Assembly: GCF_000335475.2 (NCBI RefSeq)
Contig: NZ_ANAH02000007.1
Coordinates: 248,001-312,000 of the forward strand
Source of the DNA: Cystobacter fuscus DSM 2262
Lineage (GTDB): Bacteria > Myxococcota > Myxococcia > Myxococcales > Myxococcaceae
Length of the DNA: 64,000 nucleotides
Direction of reading: 5' to 3'
Shown: piece after piece, positions 17,790-26,517 of the stretch
Layout of the letters: the number at the start of each line of letters is the position of its first letter
How positions within the stretch are numbered: position 1 is the stretch's first letter
Notes under the pieces: model-generated
Seen by the model: only the letters and a program-made list of their open reading frames with translations
Databases searched by the model: none
Told to the model about the DNA's origin: nothing
Program-made: the position numbers and the translations under genes

Positions 17790-18454
17790 TAGCGCGCCAC
17801 CGGGCGGGGAAACTGCCGCTCAAGCCAGGCGACGATGACCGCATGGAGACTCTCGATGCCCGGCAGGCTTTGGAAGCCCTCGCACAGTTTTTCTTGCCAG
17901 AGTGCCACCGTTATCGCCTCGTGATTGAGCCGCTCGACGAGCCGCGTCACAACCGCCGTCCGGGGCGTTTGACTGAGACTGGAATCAAACTCGTACCGCT
18001 CCCGGTGGAGGCAGTGAAGGAGCAGCCGCGCCGTCAGGCACTCCCGGGGGGTGCGGGGGAGGTTTCGCCGCGACTCCTCCAGGCCCGAGTCCCGCGTGGC
18101 ACGTCGGACGCGCTCGCGGCAACTGGTTAGCTCGGGCGCCCCCGGGCTTGGCTGGGACAGGAGCAGCTCGTCCACGTCCGGCGGGGCCTGGGTCGGCCGC
18201 TTGGCTGCGCGCAGTTCGTCCGCGGCCCATAGGCCCAGCTCGGCGGTGGGGGGGAGCACACGGGTGTTGGGCGAGCGTGGGAAAGGCGTCGTCGCCCCCT
18301 GCTTCCCCGGCTGGCCCACCACGGGGGCGCCAGCTCCGGCCGGAGTGTAGGCGGGTGCGGGAAACACTGGCGGCGCGTCTGGCATGGGCGCCACAGCTTG
18401 GGCGTGAGCCGTCGTCGAGCAGAGGGCAGCCAGAAGAAGTAGCCAAGCGTACAT
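17789..18454 (-). CDS. Secreted protein of unknown function
   Basis: The 221-aa product has a signal peptide (MYAWLLLLAALCSTTAHAQA), a Pro/Ala/Gly-rich segment to about residue 60, and a helical C-terminal half with four cysteines (TSCRERVRR, RECLTARLLLHCLHRE, EKLCEGF). No family is recognised. Its start lies inside sequence that, in another frame, continues from a broken AlbA-domain gene, so it may use that gene's promoter. It overlaps the downstream 83-aa gene by the last base of its stop codon. Confidence 0.6.
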   Translation of the reverse strand: MYAWLLLLAALCSTTAHAQAVAPMPDAPPVFPAPAYTPAGAGAPVVGQPGKQGATTPFPRSPNTRVLPPTAELGLWAADELRAAKRPTQAPPDVDELLLSQPSPGAPELTSCRERVRRATRDSGLEESRRNLPRTPRECLTARLLLHCLHRERYEFDSSLSQTPRTAVVTRLVERLNHEAITVALWQEKLCEGFQSLPGIESLHAVIVAWLERQFPRPVAR

Positions 18455-18469
18455 AGAGGATCCACCCGC

Positions 18470-18764
18470 AGGAGGAGGTGAACTTGTACTCGTTCTTTAC
18501 CGCTTCCTCAATGCCTAGAACGCTAACCGCTCGGCCCTGCTGTGAGTCCTCATCGACGCCGATAAAGAGAATGCCTCCGCCGTTATTTGCAAAAGATGTC
18601 GCATCGCGTCGAAGCTCCTCTTTGTCCCTATCCCTCTTGTCTGGAGGTTTGCGCTGATCCCAGTAGGCATCCCGTTTGAAGTCGAGATGTGGGCCTTCGG
18701 TAAGTCCTTTAATCACCAGAGCCAGCAGTCCATCCCAAGTATCGATCTTATTCAGGTCCTTCAT
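18470..18764 (-). pseudogene. AlbA_2 (Schlafen-type) domain gene, truncated
   Basis: From a well-formed start (ATG 18764 with GGAGG 7 bp upstream) the frame encodes a typical AlbA_2 N-terminus: LTEGPHLDFKRDAYWD, then EELRRDATSFANNGGGILFI and GVDEDSQQGRAV. Full-length members are around 200-400 aa with an ATP-binding domain and often occur in regulators or defence genes. After about residue 98 (NEYKFTSS) the family match ends and the frame runs antiphase through the secreted-protein gene. I read this as a 3' deletion that joined a new gene to the old 5' end. Confidence 0.6.
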
Positions 18765-18854
18765 GACTTAACCTCCGTTCGTAGATGTCGGCAGGATCGG
18801 AGTCCAACACAGGATGCTGTCGCAGCCTACCTCGTCTTGGAGTAGACGCAGTCC

Positions 18855-19226
18855 ATGGACGAGAAGATGCAACGCCACCTGGGGGAGGCGGCCCGGGCTG
18901 CCCGCTTGCGGTTGGGACTCACGCAGGCCGAGGTGGCCAAGCAGGTTCGCCTCAAGCCCGCCGTTTATGGTCGGATCGAGCGCGGGAAGATGACGCCCAG
19001 CGTGCCCTCCCTACGCCGTATCTGCACGGTCCTGGGACTCTCTTCGGACCTGCTTCTGTCCCTGGCTCCTCGGGAGGAGAAGGGGTCGGCCGCCAAGCGC
19101 TCATCCGAGCCGGTCGAGCACCCGGAGTTGAGTCGCATCATCCACATCCTACGCGGTTGGCCCCCAGAACGATTGGCGCTCGCTCGCAAATTGCTGGAGA
19201 CAGCCCACTCCCACTTCTCCAAGTGA
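18855..19226 (+). CDS. XRE-family helix-turn-helix regulator
   Basis: The 123-aa protein has one N-terminal HTH_3 domain (residues 8-65: RLRLGLTQAEVAKQVRLKPA, then VYGRIERGKMTPSVPSLRRI) and a short helical tail that may dimerise. It is clearly paralogous to the regulator encoded convergently 36 bp away: the HTH motifs share VYGR.ERG...PSVP.LR..C.VL. It is divergent from the broken AlbA gene. Targets are unknown, but the neighbourhood makes the kinase module or the AlbA region likely. Confidence 0.8.
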   Translation: MDEKMQRHLGEAARAARLRLGLTQAEVAKQVRLKPAVYGRIERGKMTPSVPSLRRICTVLGLSSDLLLSLAPREEKGSAAKRSSEPVEHPELSRIIHILRGWPPERLALARKLLETAHSHFSK

Positions 19227-19228
19227 AC

Positions 19229-19251
19229 GCCCGTACTCCGGGGGCTCTTTT
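19229..19251 (+). terminator. Probable terminator after the XRE gene
   Basis: Three bases past the stop codon, GCCCG, a short loop and CGGGGGC can form an imperfect GC hairpin directly followed by TCTTTT. It sits between two convergent genes, where a terminator is expected. Confidence 0.45.
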
Positions 19252-19262
19252 GACCCGAGCGT

Positions 19263-19655
19263 CTACTCGTCCCCGGCCGACACCAGGGTACGCGCCATCA
19301 CGCTCATGGCCGCCAGCTTCTTGTCGTCCATCTGGCGCAGGGTGCGCATCAGCCGGCGCATTCGCGGTGACTCCGCGGCCTCGGGAGCGGACTCCTTCAG
19401 CCAGGCCGCCGTCCCCGTGGAGTCGAGGCCCAACGCCTCACCGGCGTCCATCCTCAACACCGCGCACAGCTTGCGCAGGTTCGGCACGCTGGGCGGCAAC
19501 TGGCCTCGCTCCATCCGTCCGTACACCTCCGTGGCCACGCCCACTCGCTCGGCCACATCTGCCTGCGTCCAGGCGGTTTGGGCTCTCGCCGCTCTCAAGG
19601 TCTCGCCCAGATGGACGGTCAGCGTCTTCTTCGTCCGCGCGCCGTGCTTCTTCAC
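19263..19655 (-). CDS. XRE-family helix-turn-helix regulator, coupled to a pseudokinase
   Basis: The 130-aa product starts at GTG 19655, which overlaps the kinase-like gene's stop as GTGA, with AAGGGAG upstream. A basic leader (VKKHGARTKKTLTVHLGETL) leads to an HTH_3 domain (TAWTQADVAERVGVATEVYG, then ERGQLPPSVPNLRKLCAVL) and a helical C-terminus. The translational coupling to the pseudokinase gene suggests the two proteins work together, perhaps with the kinase-like protein controlling DNA binding. That link is inferred from gene order only. Confidence 0.8.
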   Translation of the reverse strand: MKKHGARTKKTLTVHLGETLRAARAQTAWTQADVAERVGVATEVYGRMERGQLPPSVPNLRKLCAVLRMDAGEALGLDSTGTAAWLKESAPEAAESPRMRRLMRTLRQMDDKKLAAMSVMARTLVSAGDE

Positions 19656-20824
19656 CGCTTCTCCCTTCGCGCGTTCCTCCGTCCCACCGTGGCCTGCTCC
19701 TCGGGTGTGAGCAACACGCCCTTCTCGGCCGGGAACGCCCCCGTGTCCTCGGGTAGCGGCTTGTCCCGCATCAGCTGGCCGAGTTCCCGCGCGGCCTGCT
19801 CGGGGCCAAAGCTCTTGTCCTGGGCCCGGAGCCAGGCGCGCAGTTCGTCGCGCATCGCTCCCGCGCTCGGGTAGCGATCCTGGGGCAGGGCGTGCAGGGC
19901 CTTGTGCAAGATGCGCTTGAGCGACGCGGGCACTCGTCCCAGCACTCGCTCCACGTCCTCGGGCCCGAAGCGCCGGATGCGCGCCGCCAGCTCTCCGGCA
20001 CTCGCCCACGCCGTGCGCTCGGCACGCATCCGGGCGTTGTACAGGAGCACGTCCGTGGACTCCACCGGGGGCAGGTTCACGTCCGAGGGGTCGAGCGGGT
20101 ACTGGCCCGACACCATTTCCAGTAGCACCATGCCCAGCGAGTACAGGTCCGCGCGCCCATCGAGCGGCTGGCGGCTCATCACCTCCGGCGCGGCATAGTC
20201 GAGCACCGCGCGCAGCACCTTGGAGCCCGTCTTCAGCCGTCCCAGCAGGCGCGCGTGGGCCAGACCCCAGTCGGTGAGCTTCACGCCTCCCTGGAAGTCC
20301 AGCCGGATGTTCATGGGGCAGACCGCACGGTGGACGATGTGCAGGGGACCGCCGTCCTCGTCCTCGCATGTCCAGGCGGCTTGGAGCGCATCGGCCACCT
20401 CGGCGGCCGTGTACGCGCAGAAGGCCAGCGACAGCTCGCGCCCCAGCAGCTGCGCCGTCTCCAGCGCCGTCTCCAGGAAGAGGCCCTGGGTGTACTCCAT
20501 CACCACGTAGGGCTCGTTCCGGTACTCCTCCACGTCGAACACCCGGGCGATGTTCGGATGGTGCAGCCGAGTGGCCAGGCGCAGTTCCTCTGCGGCGCGC
20601 TGGCGGCGTTGGCCCTCGGGCGGCAACACCACCTGCTTGAGCAGGACGAGATCCGCCTTGCCGCCGCGCACCAGGGGCGTGCGCCGTGCGATGGCCACGG
20701 GGTTGGATTCTTCATCGTCCAGCAAGGGGGCCACGAACGTGTACCGGTACTCCGCTCCATCGAAGAGATGCCCACCGGGCTCCCTGGAGAGGAGGGGCGG
20801 GGCGTGGGTGGTCGGTGAGGTCAT
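19652..20824 (-). CDS. Ser/Thr kinase-like protein, probably a pseudokinase
   Basis: The 390-aa protein has a protein-kinase fold but lacks key residues. The catalytic loop reads HRAVCPMN (residues 165-172), so the HRD aspartate is alanine at 167. The metal-binding DFG is DWG (185-187). No glycine-rich loop is visible before the candidate lysine at Lys63. The Asn172 and APE motifs are kept. No membrane segment is seen. Such proteins usually act as scaffolds or allosteric switches. The start is ATG 20824 with AGGAG 9 bp upstream. It lies downstream of an apparently active kinase and a DUF2381 gene on the same strand and overlaps the XRE gene. Confidence 0.85.
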   Translation of the reverse strand: MTSPTTHAPPLLSREPGGHLFDGAEYRYTFVAPLLDDEESNPVAIARRTPLVRGGKADLVLLKQVVLPPEGQRRQRAAEELRLATRLHHPNIARVFDVEEYRNEPYVVMEYTQGLFLETALETAQLLGRELSLAFCAYTAAEVADALQAAWTCEDEDGGPLHIVHRAVCPMNIRLDFQGGVKLTDWGLAHARLLGRLKTGSKVLRAVLDYAAPEVMSRQPLDGRADLYSLGMVLLEMVSGQYPLDPSDVNLPPVESTDVLLYNARMRAERTAWASAGELAARIRRFGPEDVERVLGRVPASLKRILHKALHALPQDRYPSAGAMRDELRAWLRAQDKSFGPEQAARELGQLMRDKPLPEDTGAFPAEKGVLLTPEEQATVGRRNARREKR

Positions 20825-20858
20825 GCGCCATGCTCCTGAGCGATCCAGAGAACCTTTC

Positions 20859-20886
20859 AGGTCCTTGGTCCTGTTGAGAGGTCCTT
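20859..20886 (-). promoter_or_regulatory. Two AAGGACCT direct repeats upstream of the pseudokinase gene
   Basis: On the minus strand AAGGACCT occurs at 20879-20886 and again at 20859-20866, exactly 20 bp apart (two helical turns), 35-62 bp upstream of the pseudokinase ATG. Equal spacing on one face of the helix is what tandem regulator sites look like. No known consensus was matched. Confidence 0.35.
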
Positions 20887-20994
20887 AAAGGTAACATGAC
20901 GCCCGATAGGGAGGGAAGTCATGGCCGACCAGATAGGTTAGCCTCGGGGGTCAACGTGATGGAGTAGACGGGTTGGACTCCCCTTCGTGCCACA

Positions 20995-21921
20995 TCAGGG
21001 GAACGTCACGCCGTCGAGGTTCACGTCCCCAACTCCGGCTTCTTTCGCCCACAGCTTGAGCGTGAAGGCGCCTTGTGCCTCATCCGCTGCCGCGTTCATC
21101 TCCACGGTGACCACCTGGGCCTTCCCAGGCGGGATGGGCTTCAGCGGCCACACCGTCAGCCCTGACAACTCCTCTTGCTTGGAGCCCAGCAGGGCCGCCC
21201 CAGCAGGCGTCCAGGATGGCCTCCCCGGCGGATTGAACAGCTCCACCTTTACGGCCACTCGGCCTCGCCTTTGGAGTCCAACGGTCCGGTAGCTGCGGAC
21301 GCGCGACGCTTCAAGGGCATTCCCCGGGCGTTCAGCCACAGCCGAGAGTTTTCGGAAGACAACGTTCTTCTCCTCGAGCCAGCCGTTGGCGATGAGGCCC
21401 GTCAGCCCCACCGGTCCGCTGCACTCGGCCTGGAGACGCGCCTTTTCCTCCCGGCACTGCTGGGCCTCGGCTCGCGCTTGCTGCTCGCCCTGTCGGAGCG
21501 AGGCCATGGTGCGCTCATGGCGCGACACTTCCACCTGCCGCTCCGCCTGGGTCGGGTGGAGCACCAGGACGAACGTGGCGCTCGCGGGGACCGCGTCATC
21601 CTGAAAATAGACCGTCACCGGTACGCGCTCTCCGTCGTGCAGCGCTTCCGAAGCCACGAGCGTCAGGGTGTCGTCCGCCACCTTCACCCGGCGGAACCGT
21701 TCCTGTCTCTCCACCACCACGCGCGCCAGCTTCGCGTCGAAGAACAGGTTGAGGGATAACTCTGGCCGGATGCACAACTCCGGCGGCGTGCTGGGCAAGG
21801 TCGCGTCCAACTCGATGTAGCGCGTGCCCGACTCGCACACGGGCAATGGACTCTGCTCCGCGCTCACGGGGGCCGCGAGCAGGGCCAGTCCGAGAAAGGA
21901 GGCCGAGGAAAAAACGAGCAC
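20995..21921 (-). CDS. DUF2381-family (TIGR02268-like) exported protein
   Basis: This 308-aa protein has a signal peptide (MLVFSSASFLGLALLAAPVS). It belongs to a Myxococcus paralogous family usually found beside Ser/Thr kinase genes: an N-terminal beta-rich domain (RYIELDATLPSTPPELCI, SLNLFFDAKLARVVVERQ), a coiled coil (about 135-170) and a second beta domain with PPGKAQVVTVEMN. Function is unknown; it probably sits in the periplasm. The start is GTG 21921 with GGAGG 9 bp upstream. It lies between two kinase genes on the same strand, which suggests a periplasmic partner for the transmembrane kinase. Confidence 0.8.
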   Translation of the reverse strand: MLVFSSASFLGLALLAAPVSAEQSPLPVCESGTRYIELDATLPSTPPELCIRPELSLNLFFDAKLARVVVERQERFRRVKVADDTLTLVASEALHDGERVPVTVYFQDDAVPASATFVLVLHPTQAERQVEVSRHERTMASLRQGEQQARAEAQQCREEKARLQAECSGPVGLTGLIANGWLEEKNVVFRKLSAVAERPGNALEASRVRSYRTVGLQRRGRVAVKVELFNPPGRPSWTPAGAALLGSKQEELSGLTVWPLKPIPPGKAQVVTVEMNAAADEAQGAFTLKLWAKEAGVGDVNLDGVTFP

Positions 21922-22043
21922 GGAGCGGAACCTCCACGAGGAAGCGACGAGACCGGAGGCGTGGGCTCTACCACACCGTCCTGCCCGGTCGTGCGCGATC
22001 CGTCCCGGACTTCCGGGGGGCCAGGCAATTCTCCGGGAGGGCT

Positions 22044-23993
22044 CTACTTGAAGTGGCTCACCGTCCTGAGCTCTACGCGAGGACGGACCTTGATGGTCTG
22101 CTCACTGTCGGACTCGATCTCCAGGCCGGACTCTCCGAAGTCCCACAGCTCCATGCACACGGTGAATGTGTCGCCAGAGGGAGTTACGGCCTGGGTGATG
22201 CGGCCATAGACGCGCTTCTCTCCGATGAAGAGCTGGCCGGAGAAGACTGTTTCGCTCGGCAGCTTTCCCCATCCACCGCCCAACGTCATCGTGATGGGGC
22301 CTTCCCGTACGGGAATGGGCTTGTTGTTGCCCGATATCCATCTTGGAATCGCGGCAGTTCCTTGGTGGTCGCCGACGTCAAGGTCGAGCTTGCTTCTCAT
22401 GGTCTCGATGGCACCGGCCGGGCACTCCTGGGAGGCAGGCTCTTTGCGAACCTGGGCACCGGGACAGGCCATGTTGGCGGCGGCGGCCACGGCGAGAAGC
22501 ACGTTGTTGCCGGTGGGGCCGCATCCCTTCTTCTTCTTGTCCGCCTGTGAGCCGGGGGCCTTCTTCCTCATGCCGGTCGTTCCCTTGCTGAGCGCCACAT
22601 TGGTGACGAGCGCAGGGGTGTCCACCCTCGGGGGCGCTGCGCCTGCGTCAGCTTCAGGCGGCTTCCAGGGCGGCGCCACTTCGTGAACGTGCGGGGCCCA
22701 TGGCGCCAGTCCTCCGAGGGTGGATTCCGCGGAGACGAGAGGCGTCGGCGTCCGAGATTCGAGAAGCGTCCACACCCGCTGGTCTGGCACTGCTGGCGGA
22801 GTCAGTGCGAGAAGTGGCTGCCGGAGCTGATCGAGAACGTGACCCGCTCCCATGGCGAGGCCCACCACGACCACGGCCACGAGGACCGGAGCGAGCCGTC
22901 TCATCCGAGCGTGAAGCGTGGAGACTGTCTGCGCGGTGGACGGTGCGGGTTGCGCGGTGGGGCTGGCGGGTGGCGGAGGGGACGGATTGCCCCGCTTGGG
23001 CTTCTGCCGAATCCATCTGCGCAGCCACGCTTGGGGGTTCTTGCCCACCAACTCCGGCGCGTCCTCCGTGGTGCGTCCGTCCGCCGTCCAGCCGTAGCAC
23101 AGGGGCGTCTCCCAACGGGGATCCACCTTCGCCTCCTCCAGCAGCTTCTTCAGCGACTCGTACAGCGCCTCGGCGTTCTGGACACGGGCGTGTGGCTCCT
23201 TGGCCAACAGGCGCAGGCACAGATCGCTGAGGTTCGAGGGCACACGAGAGTTCCGCACGTTCGGAGGCGTGGGGACGTCCGCGATGATCTCCCCCAGTAG
23301 CTCGTCGTCCGGGCCGTCGAAGGGGTACACGTCGGTGGTGAGCACGTAGAGGATGATGCCCAGGGCGTACAGCTCGTCCGTCACCGCGTAGTCGTATCGC
23401 TCCCCCTGCTTGCGATCCTCGCGCAGGAAGAAGGCCACGGACTCAGGGCTGCGATAACGGAGATTGGCCGGGGCCAGCGAACCACGGGTGACGCGAGGTA
23501 CGCCGGGCATGGTGCCAGCACCGAAGTCCACCAGCACCGGCGCCCCGTCCAACTCGCGCACCAGCACGTTGTCGCCCTTCAAGTCCCGGTGCAGGACCTC
23601 CTTCGCGTGGACCTCCTGGAGAGCACGGGTGAGCGGCAGCAGTTTCTCCACCACCTCGCGGGCACACGGATTGTTGTCCCGGACCCACTGGTACAGCGTC
23701 ACCCCTGGCACGTACTCCATGACGAGCACCAGGTACTCCGGCTTCTCCTCCGGCCATTTGAAGTGGCTCAGCAGCCGCACCACGTTGGGGAACTCGTGGC
23801 GGAGCATGATGTACAACTCCCGCCAACCCCACTCCCCAACGCTCTCCAGGTGGATGAACTTGAGCGCGCACGGGCCACCGTCGCGCCATGCGAGATACAC
23901 CCTACCGAAGCCTCCCGCGCCCAGCTTCTTCTCGATGCGGTAGCCGCCCACCACCGCCCCCGGCTGGACCACGTCCTCCAGCGTGGTCTTCAC
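22044..23993 (-). CDS. Membrane Ser/Thr protein kinase
   Basis: The 649-aa kinase has all catalytic motifs: the GAGGFG loop at 25-30, Lys45, HRDLKGDN at 135-142 (Asp137) and DFG at 156-158. A Pro-rich linker (337-355) leads to one transmembrane helix (about 368-385, PVLVAVVVVGLAMGAGHVL). The C-terminal 260 residues are outside the cytoplasm and of no recognised family. It would phosphorylate cytoplasmic targets in response to an envelope signal. The start is GTG with GGAGGGG close upstream. Downstream on the same strand are the DUF2381 gene, the pseudokinase and an XRE regulator, which together look like one signalling unit. Confidence 0.9.
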   Translation of the reverse strand: MKTTLEDVVQPGAVVGGYRIEKKLGAGGFGRVYLAWRDGGPCALKFIHLESVGEWGWRELYIMLRHEFPNVVRLLSHFKWPEEKPEYLVLVMEYVPGVTLYQWVRDNNPCAREVVEKLLPLTRALQEVHAKEVLHRDLKGDNVLVRELDGAPVLVDFGAGTMPGVPRVTRGSLAPANLRYRSPESVAFFLREDRKQGERYDYAVTDELYALGIILYVLTTDVYPFDGPDDELLGEIIADVPTPPNVRNSRVPSNLSDLCLRLLAKEPHARVQNAEALYESLKKLLEEAKVDPRWETPLCYGWTADGRTTEDAPELVGKNPQAWLRRWIRQKPKRGNPSPPPPASPTAQPAPSTAQTVSTLHARMRRLAPVLVAVVVVGLAMGAGHVLDQLRQPLLALTPPAVPDQRVWTLLESRTPTPLVSAESTLGGLAPWAPHVHEVAPPWKPPEADAGAAPPRVDTPALVTNVALSKGTTGMRKKAPGSQADKKKKGCGPTGNNVLLAVAAAANMACPGAQVRKEPASQECPAGAIETMRSKLDLDVGDHQGTAAIPRWISGNNKPIPVREGPITMTLGGGWGKLPSETVFSGQLFIGEKRVYGRITQAVTPSGDTFTVCMELWDFGESGLEIESDSEQTIKVRPRVELRTVSHFK

Positions 23994-24189
23994 GCTGCCC
24001 CTCCAAGGGAGACACCAGCAAGGGATCGCAGGAGTCCGGTCATGTGGTCAACCTCCGGGGTCAGCAGGGTAGCAGAACCCCGGAGTTTCCTCTGCTCGGC
24101 GCACGGCTGGTGTGGTGGTGCTCGCCCTGGACGTGGACCCCAGCGCCGTCATGCTCGGAAGACCAGTCCAGGACGCGGAGGGCCCCGGC

Positions 24190-26304
24190 TCAGGCCGGGA
24201 CGCTGTTGCGGTCCAAGCGCATCCAGTGCCGGTGCTCGGCGATGGACTCGATGAACTTCGCGGTGAAGTGGTGGTGCTTGGCCCCCTTGGCGTCCGCGAC
24301 GATGCCCGGCGCGGAGGAGGAGATGCCACCCGCGTCCAACAGCTCACTGGCCTCGCGGGTGACGCCGATCGCCTTGCAGTGCCGGTAGGCCTCCTGGATG
24401 AACTGCATCGCGTCCGCGTCCTTCTTGAGCACCGCCACGCTCGCGGCGCCACCGGGCACGAAGACGGCGTCGTACTCGACCGAGGCCGTGGTGAGCGAGC
24501 TCTTGTCCACCATCACCGGCTGGCCATCCGAGCCCTTCACCGTGCCCAGGCGCTTGGCGATGACCACCATCTGGCCCCCCGCCTTCTCGATGGCCGCGCG
24601 CGTGGCCGACAGGTCCTCCGCGTCGAAGCCGTCCGCCACCAGCACGCCGACGAGCCGCGTGGGGATGGCGTCCTTCTTCGCGTCCTTCTTCAGGTACTCG
24701 ATGCTCAGCGCCGGGGACTTGTCGATCTTCCCCTTCTCCACGGCGGGCTTGGGCACGGGCAGGCCCAGGCCCTCGGCCACCTGCGTCACGAGCTCCTCGT
24801 CGATCTTCGCGAGGATCTGCTCCACCACGCGCGCGCGCACCTCCTTGCGCTCCACCTTGCCCAGCTCGAACAGGATGGCCGCGATGATGTGCTCCTGCTC
24901 GGGCCTGGACATGCTGCGGAAGAACATGCCCGCCTGGGTGAAGTGATCCTGGAACGACTCGCCGCGCGCGCGCAGCTTCTCCCCGTCCACCTTCTCCGGG
25001 AAGTGCCGGTAGCCGCCCTCGGCCGCGGAGCTCATGAACGGGCAGCCGCCCCCGAGCGAGTTGGGGAAGTAGTTGGCGCGGCCCTCGGGGATGGTGTGCC
25101 GCTTGAAACCATCCTGCTGGTTGTTGTGCACCGGCGCGAGCGGACGGTTGATGGGGATCTCGACGAAGTTGGGCCCACCCAGCCGGGACAGCTGCGTGTC
25201 GAGGTAGGAGAAATTGCGCCCCTGCAGCAGCGGATCATCCGTGAAGTCGATGCCCGGCACGACGTTGGCGGTGCAGAAGGCGACCTGCTCGGTCTCGGCG
25301 AAGAAGTTCGTCGGGTTGCGATCGAGCACGAGCTTGCCGACGCGGCGCACCGGGATGAGCTCCTCGGGGATGATCTTCGTCGAGTCGAGGATCTCGATGC
25401 CGAGCTTCGCGACGTCCTTCTCCTCGATGATCTGCAATCCCAGCTCATACTCGGGGAAGTTGCCCTTCTCGATGTTCTCCCAGAGATCGCGGCGGTGGTA
25501 GTCGGGGTCCTTGCCCCCGAGCTTCTGGCACTCGTCCCACACGAGCGAGTGCACGCCGAGCTTCGGCTTCCAGTGGAACTTCACGAAGCGCGACACGCCC
25601 TTGTCGTTGATCAGCCGGAAGGTATGGACGCCAAAGCCTTCCATCATGCGGTAGCTGCGCGGCAGGGCGCGATCGGACATGACCCACATGAGCATGTGGG
25701 CGCTCTCCGGCATGAGCGAGATGAAGTCCCAGAAGGAGTCATGCGCGGAGGCCGCCTGGGGCATCTCGTGGTGCGGCTCCGGCTTGGCCGCGTGGATGAT
25801 GTCCGGGAACTTGATGGCATCCTGGATGAAGAAGACGGGGATGTTGTTGCCCACCAGGTCCCAGTTGCCCTCCTCCGTGTAGAACTTCACGGCGAAGCCC
25901 CGCACGTCCCGCGCCGTGTCCATGGAGCCGCGTGAGCCCGCCACGGTGGAGAAGCGCACGAAGACGGGCGTCTTCTTCGACGGATCCTGGAAGAGCTTCG
26001 CCTTGGTGAGATCGGCCAGCGACTCATAGGGCTGGAAGTAGCCGTGCGCACCCGAGCCCCGGGCATGCACGACGCGCTCGGGGATGCGCTCGTGGTCGAA
26101 GCGCATGATCTTCTCGCGGAAGTGGAAGTCCTCGAGCAGGGTGGGGCCGCGCGCGCCCACGCGCAGCGAGTTGTCGGTGTTCTCGATGGGAACCCCCTGG
26201 TCCGACGTCATCCGATGGCCCGTGGGATTCGAGCGATCCTTGGCCAGAGCCTCGTCCTTGCTGCGCGCGTCGATGCTCACTGCGTCCGGGGTCTTCTTGT
26301 TCAA
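24190..26304 (-). CDS. katE: Large-subunit catalase (KatE/HPII type)
   Basis: The 704-aa haem catalase has the clade-2 layout: N-terminal arm, catalase core ([14 protein letters not shown] with the distal His; [39 protein letters not shown]) and a C-terminal flavodoxin/DJ-1-like domain ([19 protein letters not shown]). It breaks down hydrogen peroxide in the cytoplasm. The start is TTG 26304, supported by AGGAGAACGC upstream and the family N-terminus. The gene is monocistronic as far as visible, divergent from the phospholipase-like gene. Confidence 0.95.
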   Translation of the reverse strand: MNKKTPDAVSIDARSKDEALAKDRSNPTGHRMTSDQGVPIENTDNSLRVGARGPTLLEDFHFREKIMRFDHERIPERVVHARGSGAHGYFQPYESLADLTKAKLFQDPSKKTPVFVRFSTVAGSRGSMDTARDVRGFAVKFYTEEGNWDLVGNNIPVFFIQDAIKFPDIIHAAKPEPHHEMPQAASAHDSFWDFISLMPESAHMLMWVMSDRALPRSYRMMEGFGVHTFRLINDKGVSRFVKFHWKPKLGVHSLVWDECQKLGGKDPDYHRRDLWENIEKGNFPEYELGLQIIEEKDVAKLGIEILDSTKIIPEELIPVRRVGKLVLDRNPTNFFAETEQVAFCTANVVPGIDFTDDPLLQGRNFSYLDTQLSRLGGPNFVEIPINRPLAPVHNNQQDGFKRHTIPEGRANYFPNSLGGGCPFMSSAAEGGYRHFPEKVDGEKLRARGESFQDHFTQAGMFFRSMSRPEQEHIIAAILFELGKVERKEVRARVVEQILAKIDEELVTQVAEGLGLPVPKPAVEKGKIDKSPALSIEYLKKDAKKDAIPTRLVGVLVADGFDAEDLSATRAAIEKAGGQMVVIAKRLGTVKGSDGQPVMVDKSSLTTASVEYDAVFVPGGAASVAVLKKDADAMQFIQEAYRHCKAIGVTREASELLDAGGISSSAPGIVADAKGAKHHHFTAKFIESIAEHRHWMRLDRNSVPA

Positions 26305-26517
26305 GTGCGTTCTCCTGGGAGTCCCCCGCCCGGATAGGCATGGGCAGGAGAGGAGGCGAGCGCTTCACGGAGTCCTCATCCGGGTGTGCCCATTGGAGAA
26401 CGGACCCTGGGGCGGACCTGTCACGTGGAAGTCATCACCGGGTGACCGGGCAGGCGCCCGCCTCCCGCCACCCCCCTGAAATAGAACGGGCCCGTCGCGG
26501 TAGCATGGCGCTTCCCC

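Noticed and set aside
17985-18764. A 259-codon open frame as one AlbA-domain protein
   Set aside because: Only the first 98 or so residues look like AlbA. The rest is Arg/Pro-rich and lies antiphase over the secreted-protein gene, as expected of a shadow frame in GC-rich DNA.
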